Shown piece by piece: positions 1-11,765 of a DNA stretch of 64,000 nucleotides (positions within the stretch are counted from its first letter, which is position 1; the number at the start of each line of letters is the position of its first letter). Source of the DNA: Ceratothoa steindachneri (Eukaryota; Arthropoda; Malacostraca; Isopoda; Cymothoidae); NCBI GenBank assembly GCA_963969495.1, contig OZ018324.1, positions 159,124,758 through 159,188,757 on the forward strand. The letters are read 5' to 3'. Under the pieces are notes generated by a model. The model was not told where the DNA came from. It searched no databases and saw only the letters and a list, made by a program, of their open reading frames with translations. The position numbers and the translations under genes were made by a program.

Positions 1-552
1 AGATAAACAAAACTTATCGGGATATAACTGGATGAAGAATCTTTCGCGAAATTAAAGCACACAATTGTATGTTTGCTCATGAATCTTCACTCGTATTTAA
101 AGGACATATTTGGAAAAGCGGGTATTAATCTAGCCTTTGAATATAATAATTCCTTAAACCAATTGATGATGGCCAGGAAACCCAAAGAACATCATAACAT
201 AGGAGTATATGCAGTACCATGCAACGATTGCCATAAAGTTTATATAGGGGAAATGGAGAGAAATCTAGACAAGAGATTGTACGAACACAAAATAGATATT
301 AGAGTGGGCAGTGAAAGTAGTGGAATATTTTGCCATGTTAGAGACAAGAATCATACGATCGATTTCAATGGAAGTAAAATGTTATTTAAATCGGCTAACT
401 ATATTAAGAGAAGAATGGTAGAATCAAGCTTGATATCGTCAGTTCCTAATTTTAATCTATCTGAGAGTCAATATTCTTTTAATCCTGTAATAAGATCGCA
501 AATTAATAAAATAGTAAAATTTCAGCCCTTCAATATGTTTAGCCACAAGTAG
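1..552 (+). pseudogene. Penelope-like element 3' end, GIY-YIG endonuclease domain
   Basis: This is the C-terminal end of the single ORF of a Penelope-like retroelement. In that family the order is reverse transcriptase, linker, then a GIY-YIG endonuclease that nicks the target DNA. The open stretch from 73 gives 159 residues, and the same frame is open back to about 31, so the true protein came from beyond the left edge. Visible motifs are GVY at residues 44-46, a CNDC zinc-binding-like cysteine pair at 50-53, YIG at 57-59, the catalytic-type Arg in DKRLYEHK (residues 66-73) and the following His. The last third is variable, as is usual. The RT domain is not in the window, so element length and integrity are unknown. 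A bacterial GIY-YIG protein is excluded by the linker style and context. The 30 bases at the very left edge are out of frame. Confidence 0.8.
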
Positions 553-1070
553 GGGATTGGGGGAAAAAGAGGGGATCTTGTGTTATGCTTATATGCATTT
601 CTCTTAAATTTTCTACCCAGTGTCAGTTGAAAAAGGGTGTGAGATACATCGAAACTGTTCTGAATTAAATTGTCTTCGGAGAATGTGGTATTGCATTAAT
701 TTTCATCATATATATATATGTGGTTAGGAAGGCAATGGTTTGGCTAACTAAGCTCTTCATCAAGCCCTCGGAAGGAGCTCTTCTCACAATCACGAGACGA
801 GAACGTATAATCCAGCTTTTCTAAGCAATCAAAAATATTGCTATTAATCAGCCTTTTTAAATGTTATCCCTGCTTTAGAAGAGAATTGAAAAATAATTTT
901 ACCTATTCTAGCCCAGCACTATAAATCAAGAATTATATTTGCAATAACGCAATTGTAATTATGTGGTTAAGAAGGCAATGTTATAGCTAATTAAGATCTT
1001 CATCAAACTTTGGGAAGGAGCTCTTCTCACAATAGTTCAGGACACAATCTTTAAGAATACACTTTTATTC
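553..1070. repeat. Spacer with a ~71-bp direct duplication
   Basis: No coding potential is seen here. A block of about 71 bases at 720-790 recurs at about 963-1033 (period about 243) with scattered substitutions. Both copies contain a GGTTA(A/G)GAAGGCAATG start and a GGAAGGAGCTCTTCTCACAA end. The second copy ends about 40 bases before the polB homology begins. It may be part of the Polinton or of the Penelope 3' flank. A short (TA) run lies at 711-719. Confidence 0.6.
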
Positions 1071-3330
1071 ATGCTCTCCTCGCTGAAAAGATTTTCTAAG
1101 GCTATGGGAATCCGTGAAATAGAAAAGGGTTGTTTTCCTTACGATTTCTTTTCTGAGAAATCCTTGAACTATATCGGTCCAATTCCTGAAAAACGTTATT
1201 TTAACTATGAAAAAATGAGTAATCAGGAAAAAATATACCTTGACAGTAATTTTTACCCGAATTTCCAGGAAAAAGAATAAAATATTCGTACAGAGAGTAT
1301 TAAGTATTGCATGTATGATGTCTATATCCTTCGCCTGTGCTTTGAAAAGTTTAGGTGTTCCTTCATCAGAAGATTTAACAATGATCCTATGGAGTCTTGC
1401 ATTACAATATCCTCATTGTTTTATCAGGTGTATAATGCTATCTATTTGCAAGAAAATTCGATCGCAATTATCGACAGGAAAAAAGCAAAAACTTTTTCTT
1501 CTAAGCCTATACGTTGGCTTATGTTTGAAGAACATGTTAGAGGAATCCCGATTTTCCATGCAAGAAACGGTGATGAACGAAGCCTTTCTGTTGGTGGGAG
1601 AGTATTTTTCCCTGACGGGTTTTCACCATCAAGAGGAGGAACCGTGTTTCTCTTTCTTGGATGCTATTTGCATGAATGTCAGAAACACGACTGTAGTCTC
1701 AAACTAGATGTTTCCATATGTGAGCGTGGGTCGTTGGACCGCTACGACCATACACGAGAGAGTTATCGAATTCTCGGTAGCAAATACAAAGTTATCATTC
1801 TCTGTGAATTTGAAACCATTATACAAACCATTCAAGGACGAAGTGAGACAGTTAATAGAATCTCCGCTGATGTATTGAATGGTTTATTGAATGTGGGAGG
1901 TGCACTTTTCGGGGGCCGATGTAACCCATTTATATTATACTACCCGCCAACCGAAGGTGTCAAAATACATTATGTCAATTTTTTCTCCTTATATCCGTAC
2001 TGCCTGAATAAACCATCCATATCCCGCAGGATCACCTCAACGTTGCGCATATGTGCGAGAAATTCCGTCTCTTCAAGAATTCACCGATGGCACGAATAAG
2101 ACATATTTCAATGTCATGAAAGTTGATGTTCTCCCTCTTAATGATCTGTATATTCCAGTTCTACCTCAATTCATAGGTCGTAAACTTACTTTCACACATC
2201 GCATCACATGTGCCCAGCATAACTCACGCAAGTGCGATGACTCTGAAACCCAGCGTATGATTTGCGGAGTGTACACAACCCAGAACTGAAACTTGCACTG
2301 GACCAGTTATATACTCGTAGGATCAAGAAAATTTATGAGTTTCAGGAGTTTGAAATGAGGGATGGATTGTTAGCAGAGTACATAAAAACTTTTCTAGAAG
2401 AATAAATAGATACTTCTGGATTCCCGCGAGGAGTGGATGAAGATAAAGAGATGGAGAAAATTCGCATTTGTGAAGAGGTAAATCAGTCTGAGGGGATCAA
2501 CATACAAATAAACAACATTGAAAGGAATCTTAGAAAGTGTTTTAGAGCAAAGCTCTCACTATACGGGTAAGGATTTCTTTCTGCAATTAGTTTTCTCCAT
2601 TGATCTTATTTAGTTGATATATTACATTCTAATTTTTTTTTATAAGTATTAATCCATTGTACAACGAATATGAAGTCAGTGCCTTTCTAAAACTTAAAAG
2701 CAATAATAATAATAATATAAAGAAAACAGCCCATCAATCCTGCTCATATTCTCTTCCTTTACAGTCTGCGAGGAAAGTTCGCTCAGAGGATTCACGATTT
2801 GAAAACCGTCATTTGTGGTTCGCAACATGATGTTATGGAGCTAATCAAAATCGGCGATTATATTGTGAATTCCTTGAATGCAGTTGGTAATGCGTACATA
2901 GCGAAAGTGGAGAATGCTGAACATGTAGAAGTTGAGTCCCACGTAACGAATCTTCCACAACCGCATTCCAGCATTCACAACCGCCTATGCTCGAATCAGG
3001 CTCCATAGCCTTTAAGACTCGTTGGGTGAACGGTTGTTGTACCGTGACAAAGACATTGTCGTCTTCATTGCTAAGAAATATGACCCACAACCTCGACTTG
3101 GAGAATTCCTAGGTGATCTCACCGATGAGATGAAAGATGTGTACGGTGGCGATGTGTATGCAGATTCACTCTGCTCTTCGGGTCCCAAATCCTATTTGGT
3201 ACGTATCCAAACGACCAGTGGGGGCTAAGTATATACTTTGTGCTAAAGGATTACCCACTAACCCTCAAACGAAGGATATAATCCCCTACGATACTATGAA
3301 ACGCCTAGTTAGAGCTAATGAGGGTTGAGA
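1071..3330 (+). pseudogene. polB: Polinton/Maverick protein-primed DNA polymerase B, decayed copy 1
   Basis: This is a family B, protein-primed DNA polymerase of a Polinton (Maverick/adintovirus-like) element, which replicates the linear element. Blocks appear in family order but in several frames. 1071-1280 encodes the end of the exonuclease half (PKTFG-like region seen as SKAMGIREIEKGCFPYDFF). 1311-1830 holds an ESCITIS motif, an HARNG motif and a FLGCYLHEC motif typical of the Vsr-like insertion. 1900-2030 has GGRCNPF followed by FFSLYPYCLNK, the palm motif A region. 2053-2340 has a DLYIPVLP and YTTQ block. 2369-2560 has the YIKTFLEE region. After a probable intron, 2766-3230 has LRGKFAQR, then LYRDKDIVVF at the position of motif C, then PQPRLGEFLGDLTDEM. 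The N-terminal exonuclease part is absent. In-frame stops (for example at about 2403) and at least four frameshifts mark it as dead. Family identity is confident; boundaries are approximate. Confidence 0.87.
2567..2764 (+). other. Probable spliceosomal intron inside polB copy 1
   Basis: polB homology stops just before GGTAAGGATTT at 2566-2576 and resumes after CTTCCTTTACAG, which ends at 2764. The 198-base gap is AT-rich and includes an (AAT)n run near 2705. The corresponding place in the minus-strand copy (about 54,530) keeps the same TCTCTTCCTTTACAG acceptor, which argues for a real splice site and not a chance gap. The junction falls just upstream of the conserved GKF block. The donor-side frame is uncertain because the gene is frameshifted. 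Confidence 0.5.
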
Positions 3331-4379
3331 GAAAGCTGATAATCATATATATCCCAGTACCATTTATGGTTTTCAGAGCCAAGTAACACAGTGGAATGAG
3401 AGAGGTTTTCAGAAAGATATTTTGTAAACGAGTTGAACTCCCAGGGAGTTATCGAACCATAACTTTCGGTTTCAAAAGAGCTTATATACCATTTAAAAAT
3501 AGTTAATATACACCGAATCCTTGTCAGTTATTATGACATCTCTATGTATATAATTTATAATGTTCTCTGATTGATATGAATAAATAAAGCTGAAATAATA
3601 CGAGGTATAGTACCAAAGTTTTAATTTGTCTACAAAATAACTCATCACATTCTCTTGAGTTTGTGATGATAATTATTTCATCTTGGCCTCTTCAATCTTG
3701 TTTTTCATTTTATCAGTGAGCTGGTGGGATTACTATGAGAGAGAGAGAGCGAGACAACAGGGGTTTGTGTCAAATATAGCCATGTTCACTACTTTCTCAC
3801 CAATATCCACCATTTTAGAATGCAATATGCTGAAAAAATGACCTCTTCATGTATTGTGACAATCGGATATGCTCCCTACAAAGAAAAACTGATCAATAAG
3901 CTTGTTTTTAATTTTTCACCAATGATTAATTCTTCTAAATCCATAATTGGAAGATTTTCAATTACTTCTTTTCCATTATTGTAGTTGAAAGGTGGTCGGA
4001 CTGACTCACTATACAAAAATTCGATCTGATCAATTGGGTGTTCATGAATAAGTCGATGAAGATGATCGAAGAAATCAACCGTAGATGAATGATCTGGGCT
4101 AAGTTTATAATCACCTCCACACATATCTTCTCTTGCAAACTAGTTACTAAATCTGGATGTGACATGCCGTGGTTGGAAAATCACCTTATAACGTGTGACA
4201 CACGTAACAGTTTAGCGACAAATGAGTAAAAACAAATGTGGAGGCGGAGTGAAAAGTAAGAAATTAATGTCAACTCCACTGATATGCTAGTACGAGACAA
4301 TACATGAATATTCAAACCGCATCAAAGACACCCTATCCTATTGGACTTTGTCTCACTGTCTGTACAGATTAACTCGGGG
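3331..4379. other. Polinton 3' flank and unrecognised sequence
   Basis: The stretch to about 3480 still matches the other polB C-terminal copy on the minus strand near 48,830-48,900 (shared GTTATCGAAC segment). An AATAAA lies at about 3583. A minus-strand open frame at 3876-4124 (82 codons, starting MCGGDYKLSPDHSSTVDFF) is acidic and looks protein-like, but I do not recognise it. A short GA run is at 3736-3750. Nothing else is supported. Confidence 0.35.
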
Positions 4380-4600
4380 GAGGGGGAAGTTAAGATGGGA
4401 TCAGCTCAATTAAAAAGGTCAAAGAGAGAGTCGCGGATGTTTTTTGAGGAAGAAGGGGGTCTTATGACGTCAAACTAATCGGAGGGAAGGGGGTTCATTA
4501 TGACGTCCAACTAATCGGGGGGAGGGGAGTTCATTATGAAGTCAAACCAATCAGGAGGAGTGGGGGTCCATTATGACGGTCATGTGTGTGTAGACACTGC
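4380..4600. repeat. Tandem CRE/CCAAT-like modules, ~37-bp period
   Basis: About four modules begin at roughly 4464, 4500, 4537 and 4574. Each has an ATGACGTCAAAC-like core followed by TAATCGG or CAATCAG, then a G-rich run and TTCATT. TGACGTCA is the palindromic CRE consensus and CCAATCAG is a CCAAT-box consensus. Related modules recur at 54,283-54,470. Regulatory function is inference; the tandem structure is direct. Confidence 0.6.
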
Positions 4601-5694
4601 ATAGTTGCTTCAATACCACTACTGACGTGTTCCCTGCCCACGGAGGGAAGGGAAGCTCTTCAGCAGTGGGTGCCAAGTATATCCAGACTCACGGAACAGT
4701 CTGATGAAGGTAGACAATATTTGGATACTAAGGATCTCCACGAACAAAAAGAAGAACTTAAGAGAGCCTAATGGAGATTCTTTGGTCTCGGCTAAGTAAT
4801 AAAGAATGGAGAAGGTACTACTGAAAACGGTCACATTCTTTCCTACATAAGATAGAAACGACACATAAGAGCGATGCAAGATTTAAAATAAACTGAGACA
4901 TACCACCATCAATAACAGAAGTTTTGGGAATATCCGATAAATTAATAAACGAGTAATTGATATATAAAATACGTATTTGCTCCAAGTAATCAGGCATATG
5001 CACCTACAACATCATAGTCAGATGAAGAAGTAGAGGACTTCTTTGGAGATATTATGAATGTACATGGACAAGAAAAACAATTTAATTATTCAATGCATAA
5101 TTGGAGAAAAATATTGTACAAAATATTAGATGAATTATATAGCAGAAGAAGCAGACCTTTACATCACGATCATCTTCCAAAAGAGGCAAACAGAAGATGG
5201 ACGGGACCAAAGGGAACAAAAAAATGACATCTAATCATCAATACAAATAAAAATCATTAAAGATAATGACGCCGACTACTCAGCCGCAAGATAAAACTAG
5301 ATCTAAAACAAGAGAAAGACAAACTCGAGAAAACACTTGATAAAACATGTCTCCCCAAAGTAAAATAAATATCTTTCAAATTACACCGACAAACAAGTTT
5401 AATGAAATAATTGATCAAATGGCAAAACACTCATTATAAAATTGATTCAATAATATCAAAGAAACTATTTTAAAATGTCCCCTTTTAGCAAATAACACCG
5501 AGACAAACAGGAAAACAAGTGCAGCAATGAAAATACGTTCGGACAAAGGGCAGAAAATAAGACGGGATGGAATACACAGAGCACAACAAACGTATTAAAA
5601 AATGACAAGGCTAAAATGATAAATAACAAAACAAAATTACAAACAGAGAAAATTTCAATCAAAGAGTTCAAGAATTCAATCAGGAACTATATGA
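4601..5694. other. No recognisable gene
   Basis: A-rich sequence on the plus strand, especially 5080-5690. Short open frames (for example 4586-4771) have no recognisable domain. I see no element ends. Confidence 0.4.
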
Positions 5695-5887
5695 TAGCAA
5701 TGTCTACCTTACACCAGATAGCAATGGCTACCTTACACTAGATAGAAATTATCACCTTACACCAGATAGCAATGGTCACCTTACATCAGAGATTAATGGC
5801 CACCTTGCACCAGATAGCAATGGCTACCTTGCACCAGATAGCAATGGCTACCTTACACCACATAGCAATAGCCACCTTACACCACTC
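5695..5887 (+). repeat. 24-bp minisatellite, about eight copies
   Basis: The unit is ACCTTACACCAGATAGCAAT plus four bases (GGCT or similar). Copies drift (CTAGATAG, CATCAGAG, CACATAGC). The 24-base period is a multiple of three, so a plus frame from 5772 reads through four units as an ATLHQIAM-type repeat. This is a by-product of the period, not evidence for a protein. Confidence 0.8.
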
Positions 5888-6724
5888 CGGAAATAAGGAA
5901 TTAACAAAACCTACATTGATTCGCTCCTTTACATATATAGTGATGCAACATCGTCATTTAGGTTGCACTCGCCCAAAATATAATGAACAAAAATACGCAG
6001 ATGAAAGAGTGGGATGCAGTCTCTACAAAACTGCTTCCGAATGGTTTCAGGAGATTTTCAGGACATTGGAGAGTAGAAGAGAAAGGAAATACTAATTAAT
6101 GGAAGATATTTAACTCACCTTCACTTTCCTAATGCTTACTAATTTACAATCCATTCGAAACTCTGAGAATGAGGCGACAGGTCCGGAATATCTGGCTTGG
6201 TGTTCCTGTCACGATTAACGGAATTTCCTCATCAAATAGGTACTGTGTAGTAGTTGGTTCCATAAAAGCAGGGCCAGTAAGGTCAATAAGCTCTGGCCAG
6301 TGTTCTGCATGTCAATTCACCACAGGAATTTTCTTTTCCACTTCATGGTTGCACTCCGTCAAATCCAGAAGAATTACCATCAACGGTAAGACTTATTACA
6401 AACCCCCGCCTCACAGTTTGAGTGAAAATAAACTTTGCAAAGAAGCGAATAATGATCAAGAATCTGAAGGAAGATTGAGCAATTAAAAGGGAAGCTAAAA
6501 TCTTAGCGCAGAGGTACAAGAATACGTAGAAGAGCTCATGACTGATGGTTAAAGCAAGTAAAAAGAATTCAAAAGGATTATATAAGTGGGCTAGAAAACG
6601 GTAGAGAAGCTTTAGTGCATATTTATGATTCTGTTTCCTACCATTTTTAAATTTAATAAATGTAACTTGGAAACTTAACATAAAAAAGAAATGTGCACGA
6701 CTCATTGATACAAGAAACAAATCT
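5888..6724. other. No recognisable gene
   Basis: A plus frame at 6169-6486 and a minus frame at 6343-6720 are open but carry no recognisable domain. The minus frame follows directly on the Tc1 transposase fragment and may contain its diverged C-terminus, but I cannot align it. Confidence 0.3.
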
Positions 6725-7150
6725 GGCGACTGTCTACGCCACTCTAGAACGTTTACATTGTCTTCATGGAACCACTAGTGAGTAGTTTTGCAGTAGGCTT
6801 CGTATCACTATCGTGTTGAAAGATCCATCCCGCTCCAACTATAAGCTTCTCTACAGAAACGAACACATGTTCTAACATGTTTCTGTAGATTGCAGAAATC
6901 ATGGTCCCATCTATGATGTGGATATTGCCACGGCCCTTAGATGAGAAACACCTTACAACATTATGCTACCTCCCCAAAACTTCACGATAGCGAACGTGTT
7001 CTTAGTGTGGTAGGCACTGCCGTAATTCCTAAAGACAGGAGGGCTATCGTTACAGCCAAATAATTATATTGTGGTCTTGTCTGACCACAGGACATTATCT
7101 CAGAACTCAGCAAGTTTCTCCAAATGCTGACGTGCGAACTTCAACCTTGC

Positions 7151-7190
<40 letters not shown>

Positions 7191-7537
7191 AGCAGCAGAA
7201 GTGCCTTCCTTAGCCTGCAAGACTTAAAATCATGCCGGTTCAGTTCATTACTCATGACTCGCTTTGTAACCGACATTCCTGCCGCCAGTAGGTCATCTTG
7301 AATTTCCTTACGGGTCATCATTGGGGTAACTATAACCTTCCTAAGTATTACACAAGAAGTTTTGGGGTGAATCTTCCAAAGAGCACATGAACATTGAAGG
7401 TTTTCGATGGTTCCAACCTTTTTCCGCTTCAGAATGACACAACCAATGGTGCTGAAAGGTATTTTCAACTGCTCCGATATCTTCCTGTAGCTCAGCCCAT
7501 CAGTATGGAGTTTCAGGATCGTTTTTTTTCTGATCAT
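6725..7537 (-). pseudogene. Tc1-like transposase with in-frame (GA)n expansion
   Basis: This is a Tc1/mariner-superfamily DDE transposase, read on the minus strand. The N-terminal helix-turn-helix (LHTDGLSYRKISEQLKIP) starts near 7510. A second HTH-like region includes TRKEIQDDLLAAG (about 7320). LKFARQHLEKLAEF lies near 7115, then NVLWSDKTTI at about 7085, where the first catalytic Asp is followed by K instead of E. Further on are NTFAIVKFWGGSIMLWG (about 6970) and a diverged second-Asp region near 6790. A microsatellite at 7153-7188 encodes alternating Arg-Glu between the second HTH and the catalytic core. Several stops and frameshifts are present, and the last catalytic block is missing or unrecognisable. 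No terminal inverted repeat was located. Confidence 0.85.
7153..7188. repeat. (CT)n / (GA)n microsatellite, 18 units
   Basis: This is an uninterrupted dinucleotide run inside the Tc1 reading frame, where it encodes alternating Arg-Glu. Confidence 0.97.
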
Positions 7538-7928
7538 TGGAAAGTTCTTTTTTCATCGCCATGATAACGTTTTTATTGCGGGAATGTTGACTGCTAAATG
7601 ACATTCCAATTTTTCCTGAGCTCTTGTTGACTGCTGTACATATTATTTAAACCCTCTAGGAGCTTTTTTGCACCGTCAGAGCTAATAGTGTGTCTCATGT
7701 GCTTTTTAAAATATTTTTTTTAGGTTAATGCTTTTGTAAGCATACTTTTTTCACCCGTGGTTTCATTAATTTCAAATTTACTGAATATCAATTTGGGGTC
7801 ATGCCTTTTTGTGCACCGAACTTTAAATTTTACCTTAATATTAATCTATTGTGTTTATTTCATAAAGTTTGATGAGTTGGAAGTCTATTAAAGTTGAATT
7901 TTGGAGGTGTACGAATAATTATTTCACC

Positions 7929-8048
<120 letters not shown>

Positions 8049-8398
8049 AATCCTCACATATGATAAATATCTGTCAAATTTTAATTCGAATTTCCTTTTG
8101 AGTTCAGGCAGGCTTAGCACTCATCTTCCCCTCAACTGCAAACATTACTTTAAGGGGAGCAAACCCAAAGGAAAAGGGAACTCAAATCCCTCAACCTCTC
8201 TTCCATTGCAACCAAGTAGCAACCCCCTCTCCCACCAGCCCCTTCCATCTCTTTCAAGCACCAGAGATTCTTTGTGGGGTTAATTGGTGGCCTGTGGAGA
8301 ACCACTCGCTGGGTCGCGATGCCAGAAAACGTGGCACTCATCATTGCCGACTTCCTCTTTTGTGCAACTCGGAACAAAGGCTCTCGATTGGAACCCAA

Positions 8399-9665
<1,267 letters not shown>

Positions 9666-9834
9666 CCAAAGTAAGTATACAGTAACAGCACTTTGTTTTG
9701 GGTGATTTCTTTCCATAAATAACTAAAGTGTTAGTGTATACCAACTTTAGCTACACTCAAGTTTGTATACACTAATTGCATTTATTCATCGAAATAAGTA
9801 AAAATAAAATGCAGTTATTGTATACCTACTTTTG
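9666..9834. mobile_element. MITE-like element with 24-bp terminal inverted repeats
   Basis: The first 24 bases (9666-9689, starting CCAAAGTAAGTATACAGTAA) match the reverse complement of the last 24 (9811-9834) at 20 of 24 positions. The 169-base interior has no coding capacity and contains further GTATAC-type motifs. Length, non-coding interior and terminal repeats fit a miniature inverted-repeat element, plausibly Tc1/mariner-derived. I did not find a clear TA target duplication, so the ends may lie a few bases out. Confidence 0.55.
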
Positions 9835-10640
9835 AAGCCAACGTGTATACTCCTATTTCATGTTGCTGTAGGGAGGCTAAATTCTTGTGGCAAACCTGAT
9901 TGGCTCGCGAGTAGTAGATTGGAAACTCCTATTCTAAAGAAGCAAACTTTTGATGGTTCTCTCAGTCCCTTTCTAAAGTTCATTCACGCACGTTTACTCT
10001 CATCTCTCACGCATTTATTTCCTTCGATATCCATTCACTCTCTCATTTCACTCTTTTTCCGCACTCTTTATCTCACGCACCCATGGTATTTTACGCATTC
10101 ACCCTCTTACTGATTCATATGCTACATATCATAAATTCATACTCTTTCATGCCTTCACTCACTCTTAAAACACTCATGCTGTTGTACTATTTCCCGCGCT
10201 TTCATTAACTCTCACGCATTCTTACAATAATTTATTTGGACTCTATAACACACATTTCTATACTCTATGAAACATTAATGCAAACACTCATACATTCACT
10301 CACTATTTTATGCACTTACACACTCTCGCCCCTTCTCCTTCTCTCACTCTTCCCTTTTGAATCAAGTCAGCCTAAAGTTGTCACCAATTAACCAAACAAA
10401 GGCCTCATCTCTCACAAATTTCAACAACGTTTTCGCCCCAACCCTTTCTCATCTTCCTTCCCTCTTCCCATTAGGAAAAAGAAACGAAGAGATCGTTACA
10501 TCTTCTTACTATTACTCCGTGTAACCTTTAATATATATTCTCTCTCTATTTCATTCATCTCATCCAACCTCTCTGCCCTACCCATTCTAGATCCCCAAAT
10601 TTGTTCCTTTCACGAATCTACTGTTTTCTCTTTACACTCA
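9835..10640. other. Strand-asymmetric pyrimidine-rich, cryptically simple region
   Basis: From about 9970 to 10,620 the plus strand is strongly C+T rich, with degenerate recurrences of CTCACGCATT and CACTCACT-type words. No coding signal is seen; the plus frame at 9832-10113 is a compositional artefact. Confidence 0.6.
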
Positions 10641-11008
10641 CAAAGGCTGGCGCAATAATATATACGCACACACATATACATGCATACACACAAGCCTTCA
10701 GTCCCCAGGCTCCAAATTCTCGAACCTGCTTTTCCAAAATCGAGTCTTCCGGAAGCGTGCAAAAATTCTCTCTCCAACAAACGTTTCTTTTCGCACCAAA
10801 ACTTAATTATTTTTCCCGCCATTTTTGTCTTTATCGTTTCAGCCCCTTTTTAGTATTTGAATTTTTATCTCTCTTTTTTTTTAGTTATTTCGGTACGTTC
10901 ATTTTTGAATTCTTGGTTTCAAAGACGCAACTTTTCTAACTGGTACTGGTTGGCAGTAGAATCACGTGTTAGTAAAGATAGGTTAAAATAGACACGCAGG
11001 AATTTGGA
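10641..11008. other. No recognisable gene
   Basis: Contains a short (CA)n-like run at 10,664-10,690 and T-rich sequence. The plus frame at 10,601-10,939 is low complexity. Confidence 0.35.
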
Positions 11009-11152
11009 ATAAAATGTATTTTATTTTTGATGAAATATATTATATATTTATAATAAAATGTATTTTATTTTTGATGAAATGTATATTTATTATAAAATAT
11101 ATTTTATTTTTGATGAAATGTATATTTATTTTAAAATGTATTATTATTATTT
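11009..11152 (+). repeat. AT-rich tandem repeat, ~3 copies of 40-44 bp
   Basis: Units beginning TAAAATGTATTTTATTTTTG recur at about 11,012, 11,055 and 11,096, each followed by ATGAAATGTATATTTAT-like sequence. Confidence 0.75.
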
Positions 11153-11464
11153 GATTTTGTTTGTAATATATCCATCGTAGAGTTTCTGGAACCCCAAATT
11201 TGTAAAAGGTTTTTGATTTTTGAGTTTTCCGGGTTGTTGGTCAATCGGGATTCTCTTGAACTCTAGATTTGTGATTGAGGTCAAATAAGATTTTCTAGAG
11301 AGTGAGTGATAAATAGGCTAATAAAATTAACAGTCTTTAGTCATTTTGTTTAAATTAACATTCTTATTCTACTAATCTCAAACGACATTCTTAAAAAATT
11401 CTCGTCTTAAATACGTTATATAATTTAAAACTTTTAAACTATAAGTCATTTATATTTTATCAGA

Positions 11465-11765
11465 GCTCATGCTAGCCAAGTGGATACGGCGTTGGTGTCC
11501 CAACGTCGCGGTACCGGGTTCGATTCCGAATCCCGGCATGAGCGGACACAAAATTCAGCGCACGGAGAGATCTGGCTACCGATTGGTGGACGCGCTGTGC
11601 TCACCGTGTTTTCGGGTGGGTAGATCTTACACTTCTCACCTCACACATAGCCAATCGCGACACAGTTTTGTTTCCTCTCTCGCCTTCACAGCACAACACA
11701 TAAACACACACACACACTCTCTGTTCCAATAAATCCTATCGATGGGTATCTATATCCACGTACCT
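11465..11765 (+). mobile_element. tRNA-derived SINE, best copy of a local family
   Basis: 11,465-11,543 folds like a tRNA. An eight-base acceptor-type stem (GCTCATGC at 11,465-11,472) is exactly complementary to GCATGAGC at 11,536-11,543. An A-box-like TAGCCAAGTGG and a perfect B box (GGTTCGATTCC) sit at tRNA spacing, with a CGTTG/CAACG anticodon-like stem between. The tRNA-unrelated body follows: ATTGGTGG at about 11,583, GGGTGGGTAGATCTTACAC at about 11,614, a (CA)n run, then CTCTGTTCC and ATCCTATCGATGGGTA near 11,750. The same body occurs at 44,586-44,720 and 45,600-45,892. Its polymerase III promoter would make it non-autonomous, needing a partner LINE. The open plus frame across it is incidental. 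Confidence 0.82.

Noticed and set aside
3876..4165. Overlapping minus-strand frames as a Polinton gene
   Set aside because: No recognisable Polinton motif and opposite strand to polB; left as an unknown frame.
11465..11543. Functional tRNA gene
   Set aside because: The anticodon loop is irregular and the sequence continues into a repeated SINE body, so it is a SINE head.
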